Shown: positions 31,808 through 40,991, numbered from the stretch's first letter. The stretch: DNA of 40,991 bases from Gammaproteobacteria bacterium (GCA_029884425.1 JAOUHV010000024.1:1-40991), one strand, 5' to 3'. A program made the numbers and translations. Notes: a model not told the origin generated them from the sequence alone.

Positions 31808-33190
31808 ATGATTCGTCTATTCAAGCACTATATCCATCGAGCTCAAATCATATTGGCATCGGTCGAGACGGCTATATTTTTTGTGGCCATCTACGTCGGG
31901 ATGCAGGTCCGTTTTCCATCATCCACTCCTAATCTTGAGCTGTTGTTGCCCAAAGCGGTGCTTTTTACGCTTGTGATGATGGTGAGTTTGGTGTCGGTCG
32001 GATTATACCAGCGTCATCTACGTGATGAAGCTCTGGGGGTGTTGCTGAGAATTGGCGTTGCTTTTGTGGGTGGCACCGCGTTCATGAGTTTGAGTTTCTA
32101 TTTGCTGCCGGAGTTTTTCGTGGGACGGGGTGTGTTCCTGATAGCGCTGGTGTTTTCGTTGGTGCTGGTACTGGTTAACCGCGCATTTTTTGGAAGAATT
32201 GCTGATCATCATGCCTTGCAACGTAGAGTGTTGGTGATTGGTGCTGGTGAAATGGCGTTGACGATTGACCGTCATTTAAAGCGCAAAACCGATCGGCGGG
32301 GCTTTGTTATTGTCGGCTATGTTCCTTTTGGTCAGGAGGAAGTCAAAGTTGATAAAACGCAGTGTCTTCGCAAAGAGGAGAGTTTGATTAATCTGGCTTT
32401 GCAGCTGGGAGTCAGTGAAGTTGTTTTGGCGCTGACAGAGCGCAGAGGCGGAGCGCTTCCCGTGGAAGAAATGCTCGACTGTAAATTGAGTGGCATTGAA
32501 ATTATCGATTTGCAGACGTTTATGGAGCGCCAGACCGGAAAGGTTTTATTGGAGATATTGAAGCCAAGCTGGCTGATTTTTTCTGACGGTTTTGCACAAG
32601 GGGCTGGGCGCGCATTTGGTAAGCGCGTATTTGATATTTTGGCGAGCTTGATATTGCTGTCGTTCGCGCTGCCGATTATGGTGATCGCGGCAGTTTTGAT
32701 TTATTTGGATGATCGAGGCCCAGTTTTTTATAGTCAGGTGCGAGTTGGTCAGAACTGGAAGTTGGTGCGCATACTAAAGTTCCGCAGCATGCGAGTGGAC
32801 GCTGAAAAAAATGGTGCTCAATTTGCCCAGAAAAATGACAGTCGTGTTACTCGAGTAGGGTCATTTATTAGGAAGACGCGCATTGATGAGTTGCCTCAGT
32901 TGATCAATGTTTTGAAGGGAGACATGAGCTTTGTTGGGCCTCGTCCTGAGCGCCCTGAATTTGTTGAGGAGTTCTCTAAAACCATTCCTTACTATGCTGA
33001 GCGGCATCGGGTGAAGCCAGGAGTGACCGGTTGGGCACAAATAAGCTATCCCTACGGTGCTTCACATAAAGATACTATTGAAAAGTTTCAGTACGATCTC
33101 TATTACGTGAAAAACTACAGTATGTTTCTTGATTTTTCCATCTTACTCCAGACCGCAGAAGTCGTGCTCTGGGGTAAGGGGGCTCGTTAG
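31808..33190 (+). CDS. Polyprenyl-phosphate sugar phosphotransferase, EpsB/XrtA-system type (TIGR03013-like)
   Basis: A 460-residue membrane enzyme that starts lipid-linked polysaccharide assembly by moving sugar phosphate to undecaprenyl phosphate. Four N-terminal membrane helices (about 12-130) are followed by a CoA-binding-like nucleotide segment (RRVLVIGAGEMAL, about 139-151) and another helix (about 280-302), then the conserved bacterial sugar transferase core: RVGQNWKLVRILKFRSMRVDAE, RVGSFIRKTRIDELPQLINVLKGDMSFVGPRPERPEF and PGVTGWAQI. The branch found in exosortase loci is known as the TIGR03013 family; I assign it on context and sequence style. The ATG at 31808 has a poor ribosome binding site. 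prsK starts eight bases after its stop. Confidence 0.92.
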   Translation: MIRLFKHYIHRAQIILASVETAIFFVAIYVGMQVRFPSSTPNLELLLPKAVLFTLVMMVSLVSVGLYQRHLRDEALGVLLRIGVAFVGGTAFMSLSFYLLPEFFVGRGVFLIALVFSLVLVLVNRAFFGRIADHHALQRRVLVIGAGEMALTIDRHLKRKTDRRGFVIVGYVPFGQEEVKVDKTQCLRKEESLINLALQLGVSEVVLALTERRGGALPVEEMLDCKLSGIEIIDLQTFMERQTGKVLLEILKPSWLIFSDGFAQGAGRAFGKRVFDILASLILLSFALPIMVIAAVLIYLDDRGPVFYSQVRVGQNWKLVRILKFRSMRVDAEKNGAQFAQKNDSRVTRVGSFIRKTRIDELPQLINVLKGDMSFVGPRPERPEFVEEFSKTIPYYAERHRVKPGVTGWAQISYPYGASHKDTIEKFQYDLYYVKNYSMFLDFSILLQTAEVVLWGKGAR

Positions 33191-33198
33191 CTGCGCTT

Positions 33199-35271
33199 AT
33201 GAGTGACTTTGGCGCGGTCTTTTATGCTTCAGCCGCACTGGTGTCACTTGCGCTGATTCTTCTAATTTTCCTGTATTGGCGAGCGAAGATGTTCGCGAGC
33301 TGGTTGATTGCTCCGCTGCTGGTCAATGCCGGGTGGGCGGCTGCGTTGTCTTGGGCAAGTTATGTTCAGGCACCAATCACGTTATTTAGTTTATTTGCTG
33401 AAATTGTTCGTGATTTGGTGTGGCTGATCTTTTTGGCCGCTATTTTGCGATATGCACGAAAAAGCCAGAAGGATGTGCCCAGGATATTTTTACGTATTTT
33501 TTTCGGAAGTGTATTGCTGGGTGTGCTGTTGTTGTTTCTGTTGGTTGCACTTAGCACGTTCAAAATTTCAGTACCTGTTTGGTTAGGGTACGATTTTCGG
33601 GTTATCGTACAGGTATTGTTTGCTCTTTCGTGTTTGATATTTGTCGAGCAAATTTTACGAAACACACTTTCTCATGAGCGTTGGGGAATCAAGTTTTTCT
33701 GCATTGGATTGGGGGCGCTGTTTGCCTATGATTTTTATATGTATTCCGATGCATTATTGTTTAGGGAGTTAGATCCCAATATTTGGTATGCGCGCGGGGT
33801 GGCTGAGGTGTTGGCGCTAGGTATGGTGGCGCTGGGCATTAGCCGCATGCCGATGGGTGATAGCCGATTGATGTTTTCCCGGCAAATTGTTTTTTATACC
33901 ACTGGTATGGCGGCGGCGGGCGCCTACCTTCTAGTAATATCACTTGGTGGATATTACATCATGGTGTTTGGCGGTGAATGGGCTGCCATTATTAGAAATG
34001 TTTTTATTTTTTCCTGCATTATCGGCTTTGTTGTTTTGGTATTTTCGGGGCAAATTCGTGCCAGGCTGCGCGTTTTTGTTGATAAGCATTTCCTTAATGC
34101 AAAATATGACTACAAAAATGAATGGCTTTCTGTTATCAGAGAAATGTCGGCGGAAGATGAAAGCAAGGGGAGCGTGGAAACTCGAACCTTGCGTGTAATG
34201 CTGACAGCAATGGATTGCCAAGCAGCAGCTCTTTGGGTGCGTGATAACAAAACGAATTTTATATGCGAAGATCAATTTGGATTTGGTGAATTTGAAGGTA
34301 TTGAAGTAAGCAATCATAGTCGCATAATTCAATTCCTGGAGGAAAGTCAGTGGGTAATAAATATTGATGAATACCACATGGGTATGGAACAGTATCCTGA
34401 TTTTCTGTTGCCTGAGTGGATAGAGAAAAACCCAAGGGTCTGGTTAATAGTCCCACTGATGTTGCAATCAAAATTGCATGGATTTGTCATTTTGTCGCGG
34501 CCGAGGGCAGAGCAAACATTTGGCTGGGAGGATGTCGACCTCCTGAAAACGTTGGGGCGACAGTTAGCGACACATTTAGCTCACGCCCGTTCTGCGAGCG
34601 CATTGGCACATTCCAGGCAGTTTGAGGCATTTAATCGACTGTCGGCGTACGTTATACATGACCTAAAAAATTTGGTGTCGCAGTTAGATTTGGTTGTGAA
34701 AAACGCACAGAAGCATAAACACAACCCTGAGTTTATGGACGATGCAATCAGTACGGTAGGGAATGCGGTAAATCGCATGAACAAACTATTGATTCAACTA
34801 CGAGGGGGGGGAGTGATCTCTGATAGAGATGAGCAGGCCAATATCCGTGATATAGTAGCACAGGCAGTAAGGGAAAAATCAGCTACCGAGCCTATCCCTT
34901 GTATTGAAGGAGAGGGCGTGAATGCCACAATACGAGCAAACAATGACAAACTGGTCTCTGTAATTGGTCACTTAGTTCAAAATGCACAGGAGGCTACTTC
35001 TCGGGATGGTCACGTTGAAGTGCGAACATTCATTGATGGCAGCGATGTAGTGATCGAAGTAGAGGATAATGGGTGTGGTATGAGTGACTCATTCATTCGA
35101 GATAGACTATTTACTCCGTTTGACACCACTAAAGGGTTGACCGGAATGGGCATTGGAGCTCATGAGTCAAAGCTCTATATCGAGCAGTTAGGTGGAAAGT
35201 TACGAGTAAAAAGCGAAGTTGGTAAGGGAACGCTTTTTACTGTGCGCCTCCCTCTGAGTTCAAATTTGTAA
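33199..35271 (+). CDS. prsK: XrtA/PEP-CTERM-system sensor histidine kinase PrsK
   Basis: A 690-residue membrane sensor. About eight N-terminal helices (1-290) are followed by a GAF domain (about 330-475) with VWLIVPLMLQSKLHGFVILSRP, a phosphoacceptor helix AYVIHDLKNLVSQL with His487, and an HATPase domain (about 560-690) with VIGHLVQNAQEAT, VEDNGCGM and GMGIGAHESK. This order is that of PrsK, the sensor of exosortase A loci; the signal is unknown. In contrast to the kinase-like protein at 9.6 kb, the phosphorylated His is present. ATG 33199 lacks a clear ribosome binding site and follows the transferase closely, so coupling is likely. prsR starts shortly after. Confidence 0.92.
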   Translation: MSDFGAVFYASAALVSLALILLIFLYWRAKMFASWLIAPLLVNAGWAAALSWASYVQAPITLFSLFAEIVRDLVWLIFLAAILRYARKSQKDVPRIFLRIFFGSVLLGVLLLFLLVALSTFKISVPVWLGYDFRVIVQVLFALSCLIFVEQILRNTLSHERWGIKFFCIGLGALFAYDFYMYSDALLFRELDPNIWYARGVAEVLALGMVALGISRMPMGDSRLMFSRQIVFYTTGMAAAGAYLLVISLGGYYIMVFGGEWAAIIRNVFIFSCIIGFVVLVFSGQIRARLRVFVDKHFLNAKYDYKNEWLSVIREMSAEDESKGSVETRTLRVMLTAMDCQAAALWVRDNKTNFICEDQFGFGEFEGIEVSNHSRIIQFLEESQWVINIDEYHMGMEQYPDFLLPEWIEKNPRVWLIVPLMLQSKLHGFVILSRPRAEQTFGWEDVDLLKTLGRQLATHLAHARSASALAHSRQFEAFNRLSAYVIHDLKNLVSQLDLVVKNAQKHKHNPEFMDDAISTVGNAVNRMNKLLIQLRGGGVISDRDEQANIRDIVAQAVREKSATEPIPCIEGEGVNATIRANNDKLVSVIGHLVQNAQEATSRDGHVEVRTFIDGSDVVIEVEDNGCGMSDSFIRDRLFTPFDTTKGLTGMGIGAHESKLYIEQLGGKLRVKSEVGKGTLFTVRLPLSSNL

Positions 35272-35286
35272 AGTGGAGAATTGGAT

Positions 35287-36633
35287 TTGGCTGAAAAATC
35301 TACCTTGCTGATTGTTGAAGACGATTTGGGAATTCAAAACCAACTCAAATGGTGTTTTGATGCTTACGAAATTGTTTTAGCCTCCAATCGTGAAGAGGCA
35401 ATAAATGCATTGCGTAGATTCGAACCTCAAGTTGTAACGCTGGATATGGGATTACCGCCTGATCCTGGTGGAACAAGTGAGGGGCTGGCGACATTGGAAG
35501 CGATATTGAATTTGGCGCCAAAGACAAAAGTCGTTGTTGTTACCGGAAATGATGACAAGCCTACTGCAGTAAAAGCAATTGGCTTGGGGGCGTATGACTT
35601 TTATTTGAAGCCCATTGATGCAGATATTTTAGGATTAATTGTAAATCGCGCGTTTCGGGTTGCCGAACTGGAAGCTGAGAACGAGAGGTTGTATCAGGGG
35701 GCGCATTCTCCTTTAGAGGGATTGATCGCAAGCAGTCCACAAATGATGAAAGTTTGTCGTACCGTGGAAAAAGTGGCGCCAACAAATGCGACAGTTTTAC
35801 TTTTGGGAAGCAGTGGTACTGGAAAAGAAGTGCTGGCGAGATCTATACATAGATTGAGTTCTCGGGTGGAACAGCGGTTTGTGGCAATTAATTGTGCGGC
35901 GATACCTGAAAATCTTCTCGAAAGTGAATTATTTGGATATGAAAAAGGTGCTTTTACTGGAGCAGTGAAGCAAACGCCTGGAAAAATAGAGTATGCGCAT
36001 GGTGGAACTCTTTTTCTTGATGAAATAGGTGATTTACCCATGGCTCTTCAGGCGAAATTGCTCAGATTTTTACAAGAAAGAGTTATTGAGCGAGTTGGTG
36101 GACGTGGAGAAATTCCTGTTGATGTGAGGGTGATTTGTGCAACTCATCGTACCTTGCAGGACATGATTGCTGAAGGGCTTTTTAGGGAAGACTTATTCTA
36201 TCGATTGAGTGAGATAACTATCAATATTCCTGCCCTAAAGGATAGGGATGGGGATGCATTAATGATTGCTAGAGCGATATTGAGCAGAGTTGTTGTTGAG
36301 TCTGGCGGAAAGACAAAAGACTTTACTCAGGATGCAGTTGCTGCGATTGAAAATTATGCGTGGCCAGGAAATGTACGTGAGCTGGAAAATAGGGTGAAGC
36401 GCGCATTTATCATGAGCGATGGTACGAAAATATCGGCGGAAGATCTTGAGCTAAATGAAATCGGTGATGAGAAAATGCCATTTAACCTTAGAGAAGTGCG
36501 AGAGGCTGCAGAAAAAAGAGCGGTTAGTCGCGCGCTACACTATTCGAATGGGAATATTGCACAGGCTGCCGAGCTATTGGGAATAAGTCGGCCTACGTTG
36601 TATGACCTAATGAAAAAACTTGGAATACAGTAA
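35287..36633 (+). CDS. prsR: XrtA/PEP-CTERM-system sigma-54 response regulator PrsR
   Basis: A 448-residue NtrC-type regulator: receiver (about 6-125) with VEDD, phosphoacceptor Asp53 (VVTLDMGLPP) and Lys (FYLKPID); AAA+ domain (about 145-380) with LLGSSGTGKEVLA (Walker A), GAFTGA (contact with sigma-54), GGTLFLDEIGDLP (Walker B), and the RPGNVREL-like WPGNVRELEN; a Fis-type helix-turn-helix at the end (NIAQAAELLGISRPTLYDLMKKLG). It should activate sigma-54 promoters of PEP-CTERM and polysaccharide genes after phosphorylation by PrsK. I choose TTG 35287, eight bases after GGAG, giving MAEKST; an earlier TTG at 35281 lies only two bases after it. Few PrsR-type loci use TTG, so the start is worth checking. 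xrtA starts directly after the stop. Confidence 0.93.
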   Translation: MAEKSTLLIVEDDLGIQNQLKWCFDAYEIVLASNREEAINALRRFEPQVVTLDMGLPPDPGGTSEGLATLEAILNLAPKTKVVVVTGNDDKPTAVKAIGLGAYDFYLKPIDADILGLIVNRAFRVAELEAENERLYQGAHSPLEGLIASSPQMMKVCRTVEKVAPTNATVLLLGSSGTGKEVLARSIHRLSSRVEQRFVAINCAAIPENLLESELFGYEKGAFTGAVKQTPGKIEYAHGGTLFLDEIGDLPMALQAKLLRFLQERVIERVGGRGEIPVDVRVICATHRTLQDMIAEGLFREDLFYRLSEITINIPALKDRDGDALMIARAILSRVVVESGGKTKDFTQDAVAAIENYAWPGNVRELENRVKRAFIMSDGTKISAEDLELNEIGDEKMPFNLREVREAAEKRAVSRALHYSNGNIAQAAELLGISRPTLYDLMKKLGIQ

Positions 36634-38097
36634 ATGAACATTCGTATGCCGGCTCTAGGGCTTCACATCTTATTCCTGGCGACATTAGCATTGGTGTTGC
36701 TAATGTATTCAGCAGGTATCGAATTTTTAATGCTGAAGTGGCTGAATTTTGATCATGGAACCTATAATCACGGTTTTCTATTGTTGGCTGTGGCGATTTA
36801 TTTCTTTTACAAACGATTTCCAGCACAAAAATTTTCAGATGAAAGATTCAAAGTAGTTGGGGCCGTATGCTCTGTATTACTAGCGCTAATTGGATTTGCT
36901 TTAGGCGCGATCAATATAGTTGCAGGTCAGGTATTGGTTCTGTATCTATTACTGTTTTTTATGCTGTTGGCAACGTATGGCTGGGGAGGAGCAAAAGCCT
37001 CTATATTTCCACTAGCAATACTGTCATTTGCAATACCCGTCTGGGACGTTATTGACGGAGTTCTACAACAAACTACCGCATTGATGTCTTATTATCTTGT
37101 TCAGTTGAGTGGTATACATATACTGAAGCAGGGAATTGATTTAGTTGTTCCTGCCGGAAGGTTTGAAGTTGCACCATCGTGCAGTGGAATTAGTTATTTT
37201 CTTGCAGCAGCGCCGCTGGCAATTATTTACGCTGCCCGGAATTTTGGATCAAAAAAGCATCAAACTATTGTTGTTGCTTCGATTGTTTTGGCAGCAATTG
37301 TTTCCAACTGGATTAGGGTTGCGATTATTGTTGTTGTTGGTGAAACGACAAATATGCAGCATAGCCTGGTTGAAGATCATTTCAATTTGGGGTGGGTGAT
37401 TTTCGGTGTTTTCTTTATTGGTGCGATTTTAATTTTTAATAGAGTATTTCCAGGTCCTGGGGACGAAGCTCAAATTAATACTGAAACTCCCATTAGCTCC
37501 AAGGTCGCTGCGTCACACGCGACACTTCTATCAGCAGGAATTTTGATTATCTTTCTGGCAAATCTTACGATCACGCAAAAGCTGAATAATGTTTCTAGTG
37601 CATCTGCGCTGGAAGGTATCTCCGTGCCGAGGGAATTCACGTTGACTCAACCTATATCGTTGGCACGGAAAATTGATGTTCCAGGAGACGTGAATGTTGA
37701 TTACTTGGCAGTGTCTATGGATTCGCCGGTATATTTGCGCATTAGTGGTTTTGAGAGACAAACTCAGGGATGGGAGATTGTCTCCTCGTTGACTAAACCA
37801 GAAAATTATTTTGAAACTCCAGGAGGATGGGTGGAGTATGCGGGAAAACGGAATCTTTCCTCTTTGGTTGTTAATAAATATTTTTTACACATTAATGGAA
37901 TGAAGCGTTATGTGGTGTGGCAATGGTATTTCGTCAATGGGCACCACACTGGAGTGAGTGTTGAAGCAAAGCTTGCTGAATTCGCTGGGTATGTGCGTGG
38001 TAATAATGCCGGCGCCGTCATTTTTTTGATGGTGGAAACTGGAATGGAGGACTCGCTGATTCAGTTTGCTCAAGAACTGACTGCGAATGAACGGTAA
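36634..38097 (+). CDS. xrtA: Exosortase A with C-terminal EpsI domain
   Basis: A 487-residue protein: an eight-helix exosortase (about 1-275) followed by an EpsI-like periplasmic domain (about 320-485). Exosortases recognise PEP-CTERM tails of exported proteins and move them to the cell surface or outer face of the membrane. The proposed catalytic residues are all present: Cys183 (VAPSCSGISYF), Arg228 (SNWIRVAI), His249 (VEDHFNLGW). The EpsI part has GWEIVSSLTKPENYF-like and YVVWQWYFVNGHHTG, as seen in the fused XrtA type. Its ATG comes right after the prsR stop, and prsT starts 20 bases on, so these are one operon. EpsI is named from polysaccharide loci but its biochemical role is not clear. 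Confidence 0.94.
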   Translation: MNIRMPALGLHILFLATLALVLLMYSAGIEFLMLKWLNFDHGTYNHGFLLLAVAIYFFYKRFPAQKFSDERFKVVGAVCSVLLALIGFALGAINIVAGQVLVLYLLLFFMLLATYGWGGAKASIFPLAILSFAIPVWDVIDGVLQQTTALMSYYLVQLSGIHILKQGIDLVVPAGRFEVAPSCSGISYFLAAAPLAIIYAARNFGSKKHQTIVVASIVLAAIVSNWIRVAIIVVVGETTNMQHSLVEDHFNLGWVIFGVFFIGAILIFNRVFPGPGDEAQINTETPISSKVAASHATLLSAGILIIFLANLTITQKLNNVSSASALEGISVPREFTLTQPISLARKIDVPGDVNVDYLAVSMDSPVYLRISGFERQTQGWEIVSSLTKPENYFETPGGWVEYAGKRNLSSLVVNKYFLHINGMKRYVVWQWYFVNGHHTGVSVEAKLAEFAGYVRGNNAGAVIFLMVETGMEDSLIQFAQELTANER

Positions 38098-38117
38098 ATA
38101 CGTAAGGGATAGTAGTG

Positions 38118-40898
38118 ATGAAACCGATATCTAAAATTTCTGTTTTTCTTTTGGCCATGTTTGTTCTGTCTTCGTGTGGATACTTTAAAAGTACCGAGGA
38201 TAAATTGGCCGATGCAGCCGACTTATTGGCTGAGGATAAGTATGGGGCTGCGGTTATCGTGATTAAAGGCGTATTGGATAGTGAGCCAGATAACGCGGCG
38301 GCGAGATACTTATTAGGAAAAACGTATTTTTTGCTCGGTGATAATGAAGGTGCGGAAAAAGAGCTTGAGATTGCCTTCAGGAAAGGCGGTCGTGATATCA
38401 AGGAGTTGCCCTATTTATGGTTGTCATCATTGCGAGAGGCAGGAAATGTTGTTGCGCTTGAAGAAAAACTGGCAACTTCAGAGATTTCCGGAAAATTAAG
38501 TGATTTACAAAGAAAAAATTTCGAAGCCTGGATTTTGTTAAGAAAGGGAAATGCAGGTGAAGCAAAAGCTCTCTTTAATGCAGTGCTTGGGGAGAATGCA
38601 GCCGATGTTGATGCGTTATATGGTTTAGCGTGGGCTTCAGTAGCGGAGAATAATGATGTCGCAGTGTTGGAATATCTGAAGTCATTATTTGACGCCTCAT
38701 CTTCTGTTAATGTCCCTGCAGCGCTGTTATATGCGGAAGTATTATTTAAGCTCAATCGTGGTTCGGAGGCGGAAGAAAAGTTGCGTCAGGCGTTGGCGAC
38801 CGAGTCGCAAGATTTATTCACATTGAGGAATTTAAATATTCGGATTGGTTTGATACGAATTTTGCTTGAGAAAAATAATTTTGAAGAAGCTAGTGTCCTT
38901 ATAGAGAAGACATATAAATTAGCGCCAAATCATGGTTTGGTGGCGTATTTCCAAGGGTTTAATCTATACAGAAAGCAAAACTACGCACAAGCGAAGCAGA
39001 TATTAACGACGGTTATTAACTCTGTTCCTGATCATAAGCCAACTCTGCTCTTATTGGGCAGTATCAATTACATTGAAGAAAATTATGCCCAGGCAGGATT
39101 CTATTTAGAGCGATATTTGCAAGATCAGCCTGATAACTTGCAGGCCAGAAAAATGCTGGGGGCTGCCCAGCTGAAGTTGAATGAGCCAGGCGCTGCGTTG
39201 CAATCACTAAAACCAGTGATGGGGAGTGGTGATGCCGATGTATTGAAAATAGCAGGGGCCGCTTCTTTGGCTATGGGAAAGCAGGATGCAGGTATCGATT
39301 ATTTCAAATCGGTTGTTCAGTCAAATCCGGATGATGTGGATGTCAGGGTCGAATTAGCCAAGGCATACATCATGGCTGGTGATGATGTAAATGCCAAAAG
39401 GGAACTCGAGAAAACACTGAAAGCAGGAAAAACATCTGAGCAGGCGTTTTTGTTGCTGCTCAATATGCACTTGAAAGCGGGCAATAAGGATCTTGCGACC
39501 GATTTGGCAAAAAGTGAAGTCGATCGTCATAAGGGTGGGGCGTTCTATAGAAATGCATATGGTCAGATGCTAGTTCAGCAAAATAATCTATCCGAGGCAA
39601 AAAAACAGTTTGTAAAAGCGACAGAGGATGATGCCGAATTCTGGCCTGCCAAACTTAACTTGGCTAAGACCCGGGTATTAGAGAATGATATTGCCGGCGC
39701 GCTGAAGACGTATCGTGCGTTACTTGATGATAAATTAAATCCACAAATAGCCACTGAGTACGCTGGATTTTTATTAAAACAGAATGATGAAAAGCATCTG
39801 ATTGAATTTCTAGAGTCGTTGCCGATTGAGACAGAGTATTTGAGGTTATCTTCGTTTTTGCTGACTTTGTATAATAAATCGAACAATAAAGATGCTTACG
39901 CGCGATACCTCACAAAACTTGAGGAGTCAAAAGCGGGGCGGGTGTTGGCGCTGAAGATAAAAGGGCGCGATATTCTTCGTGAAGGAGATACTGCCCAGGC
40001 TACATCTTTGTATAAAAAGGTTGTTGATAATGAACCGGACTCTCCATCTGCCTATTTTGACTTGGCACGAGCACAAAGTGCTGGTGGTGATAATTCAAAG
40101 GCGAAGGATACCTTGAAAAAAGCGTTGACGTTGAATCCCAACTTTGTACCAGCCATTGCTGCATTGAGCAGTCTTTATGCCGAGGATGGGAATGCAAAAG
40201 CTGCAGGTGATTTAATTGATCAATTTATTGCTAAAAATCCTAATGCAGCAGTAGGTTATGAAATGAAAGGAGATCATTTCGTACGTAACAATCGAACAGC
40301 TGAAGCAATAGCCATGTTTCGGAAAGCACAGCAATTTGACCCACGGCGGTTGCCTTTGGGGATAAAGTTGGCTCGAGCGTATGGTAAGCAGGGGGATGTT
40401 AAATCAGCCATTAATACCCTAAATCAGTTGCGAGATGTTGTAGACGCATCGTCCCAGTTTGACGTGGAACTGGAGCGAGTACGAGTTTTTGGTGTTGGTG
40501 GAAATATTGCGCAACTTAGGGAAGAGGTACAAAAAACGGCTACTCGTTATCAGAGGGATCCGGCAAAGCTAAATGATCTAGCTTGGGTTATGCATGAATT
40601 TGAGGTGATTTCGGCGTTAAAGCTGGCTGAGGATGCATGGCGACAGTTGCCAGATAATGCAGCGGTTAATGATACGTATGGCTGGATTTTGTATAAGAGT
40701 GGAAAGTTCCCGCAAGCTATTGAAAAACTGAAGAAAGCATATGAATTGGCTCCTAAATCGCCAGAAATTGCCTATCACTATGGGGTAGTTTTGCATGAAA
40801 CCGGTCAGAAAGATGCGGCAAAGAAAATTTTGTCGGCTCTTAATGCGCCAGGAGTGAATTTTCCAGGCAAAGACTCATTGAATAAATATCTGCGGTAA
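38118..40898 (+). CDS. prsT: XrtA/PEP-CTERM-system TPR-repeat lipoprotein PrsT
   Basis: A 926-residue lipoprotein: signal peptide with lipobox LSSC (Cys about residue 20), then tetratricopeptide repeats almost to the end. They are clear at DALYGLAWASVAEN (about 155), EEASVLIEKTYKLAPNHGLVAYFQGFNLYRKQNYAQA, PDNLQARKMLGAAQLKLNEPGAALQ, PDDVDVRVELAKAYIMAGDD, and PNFVPAIAALSSLYAEDGNAKAA, ending ...IAYHYGVVLHETGQKDAAKKIL. TPR lipoproteins of this sort sit at the outer membrane and help polysaccharide export; PrsT is the exosortase-A branch. ATG 38118 has AGGGAT upstream; the GTG just before it is in frame. The sequence is A/T-rich. It is the last complete gene in the window. Confidence 0.92.
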   Translation: MKPISKISVFLLAMFVLSSCGYFKSTEDKLADAADLLAEDKYGAAVIVIKGVLDSEPDNAAARYLLGKTYFLLGDNEGAEKELEIAFRKGGRDIKELPYLWLSSLREAGNVVALEEKLATSEISGKLSDLQRKNFEAWILLRKGNAGEAKALFNAVLGENAADVDALYGLAWASVAENNDVAVLEYLKSLFDASSSVNVPAALLYAEVLFKLNRGSEAEEKLRQALATESQDLFTLRNLNIRIGLIRILLEKNNFEEASVLIEKTYKLAPNHGLVAYFQGFNLYRKQNYAQAKQILTTVINSVPDHKPTLLLLGSINYIEENYAQAGFYLERYLQDQPDNLQARKMLGAAQLKLNEPGAALQSLKPVMGSGDADVLKIAGAASLAMGKQDAGIDYFKSVVQSNPDDVDVRVELAKAYIMAGDDVNAKRELEKTLKAGKTSEQAFLLLLNMHLKAGNKDLATDLAKSEVDRHKGGAFYRNAYGQMLVQQNNLSEAKKQFVKATEDDAEFWPAKLNLAKTRVLENDIAGALKTYRALLDDKLNPQIATEYAGFLLKQNDEKHLIEFLESLPIETEYLRLSSFLLTLYNKSNNKDAYARYLTKLEESKAGRVLALKIKGRDILREGDTAQATSLYKKVVDNEPDSPSAYFDLARAQSAGGDNSKAKDTLKKALTLNPNFVPAIAALSSLYAEDGNAKAAGDLIDQFIAKNPNAAVGYEMKGDHFVRNNRTAEAIAMFRKAQQFDPRRLPLGIKLARAYGKQGDVKSAINTLNQLRDVVDASSQFDVELERVRVFGVGGNIAQLREEVQKTATRYQRDPAKLNDLAWVMHEFEVISALKLAEDAWRQLPDNAAVNDTYGWILYKSGKFPQAIEKLKKAYELAPKSPEIAYHYGVVLHETGQKDAAKKILSALNAPGVNFPGKDSLNKYLR

Positions 40899-40977
40899 AT
40901 GGATCAAGTTTAAGAAGGATTCGTTTGGTCCGATACAGTCTGATGGTTTTGAAACTTTTTTAAGAGTAATAAAACGT

Positions 40978-40991
40978 ATGCCTAGATTTGT
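40978..40991 (+). CDS. Possible start of the next gene (cut by the window)
   Basis: An ATG (MPRF...) stands at the window end, 79 bases after prsT, with only weak AAGAG upstream. Too short to identify. Confidence 0.2.

Overview
The window looks like a chromosomal segment of a free-living gammaproteobacterium, with intermediate base composition and no rRNA, tRNA, insertion sequence, CRISPR array or phage gene that I can see. The lineage rests on a class 2 membrane-type PyrD, Uup, YajQ, a lysine/alanine-rich histone H1-like protein and a gamma-type DUF6763 protein. Genus cannot be fixed from sequence alone. Motility or taxis (a chemoreceptor), cyclic-di-GMP signalling, B12 salvage, molybdenum cofactor synthesis and exopolysaccharide export are all represented.

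Layout. 1-7.8 kb: a truncated chemoreceptor; pyrD followed by a frameshifted alkaline-phosphatase-superfamily phosphodiesterase; DUF6763, MarC and a ceramidase-like protein on the minus strand; then the cobU-cobT pair for the lower ligand of cobalamin, and a small YgaP-like membrane protein. 8-11 kb: a single-domain response regulator behind a histidine-kinase-like protein whose phosphoacceptor His is replaced by Thr, then DAHP synthase (first step of the shikimate pathway). 11-17.6 kb: an outer-membrane barrel-like protein, the Lys/Ala-rich DNA-binding protein, the mobA-mobB-moeA operon with overlapping genes, an MFS transporter and a Sel1-repeat protein. 17.6-26 kb: an unrecognised protein with a Rossmann-like glycine motif, a yajQ / PAS-GGDEF-EAL operon, an NrfJ-like periplasmic protein, a thioredoxin-like protein, a Tim44-like membrane protein, a phasin-like helical protein coupled to an ABC1/UbiB-family kinase, and a lipoate ligase-like protein. 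26.9-29.6 kb: uup and a pilin-like protein.

29.6-41 kb is one coherent functional block: an exosortase A (XrtA/PEP-CTERM) exopolysaccharide locus. A nucleotide-sugar dehydrogenase (tviB type) lies divergently from a stand-alone cyclic-nucleotide-binding protein. After the latter come a polyprenyl-phosphate sugar transferase (EpsB type), prsK (sensor kinase), prsR (sigma-54 activator), xrtA fused to an EpsI domain, and the TPR lipoprotein prsT. Gene spacing is tight from the sugar transferase through prsT, suggesting an operon. The expected logic is that PrsK/PrsR with sigma-54 switch on PEP-CTERM proteins and polysaccharide genes, XrtA sorts the PEP-CTERM proteins, and the transferase and dehydrogenase feed polysaccharide assembly. 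No PEP-CTERM substrate protein is present in the window. This block is visibly richer in A/T at third codon positions than the housekeeping genes to its left.

The most unusual single observations are the histidine-kinase-like protein with Thr at the phosphorylation site beside an intact receiver protein, a strong inverted repeat between those two genes, the frameshift in the phosphodiesterase, and a ceramidase-family protein that seems to lack the nucleophilic serine.
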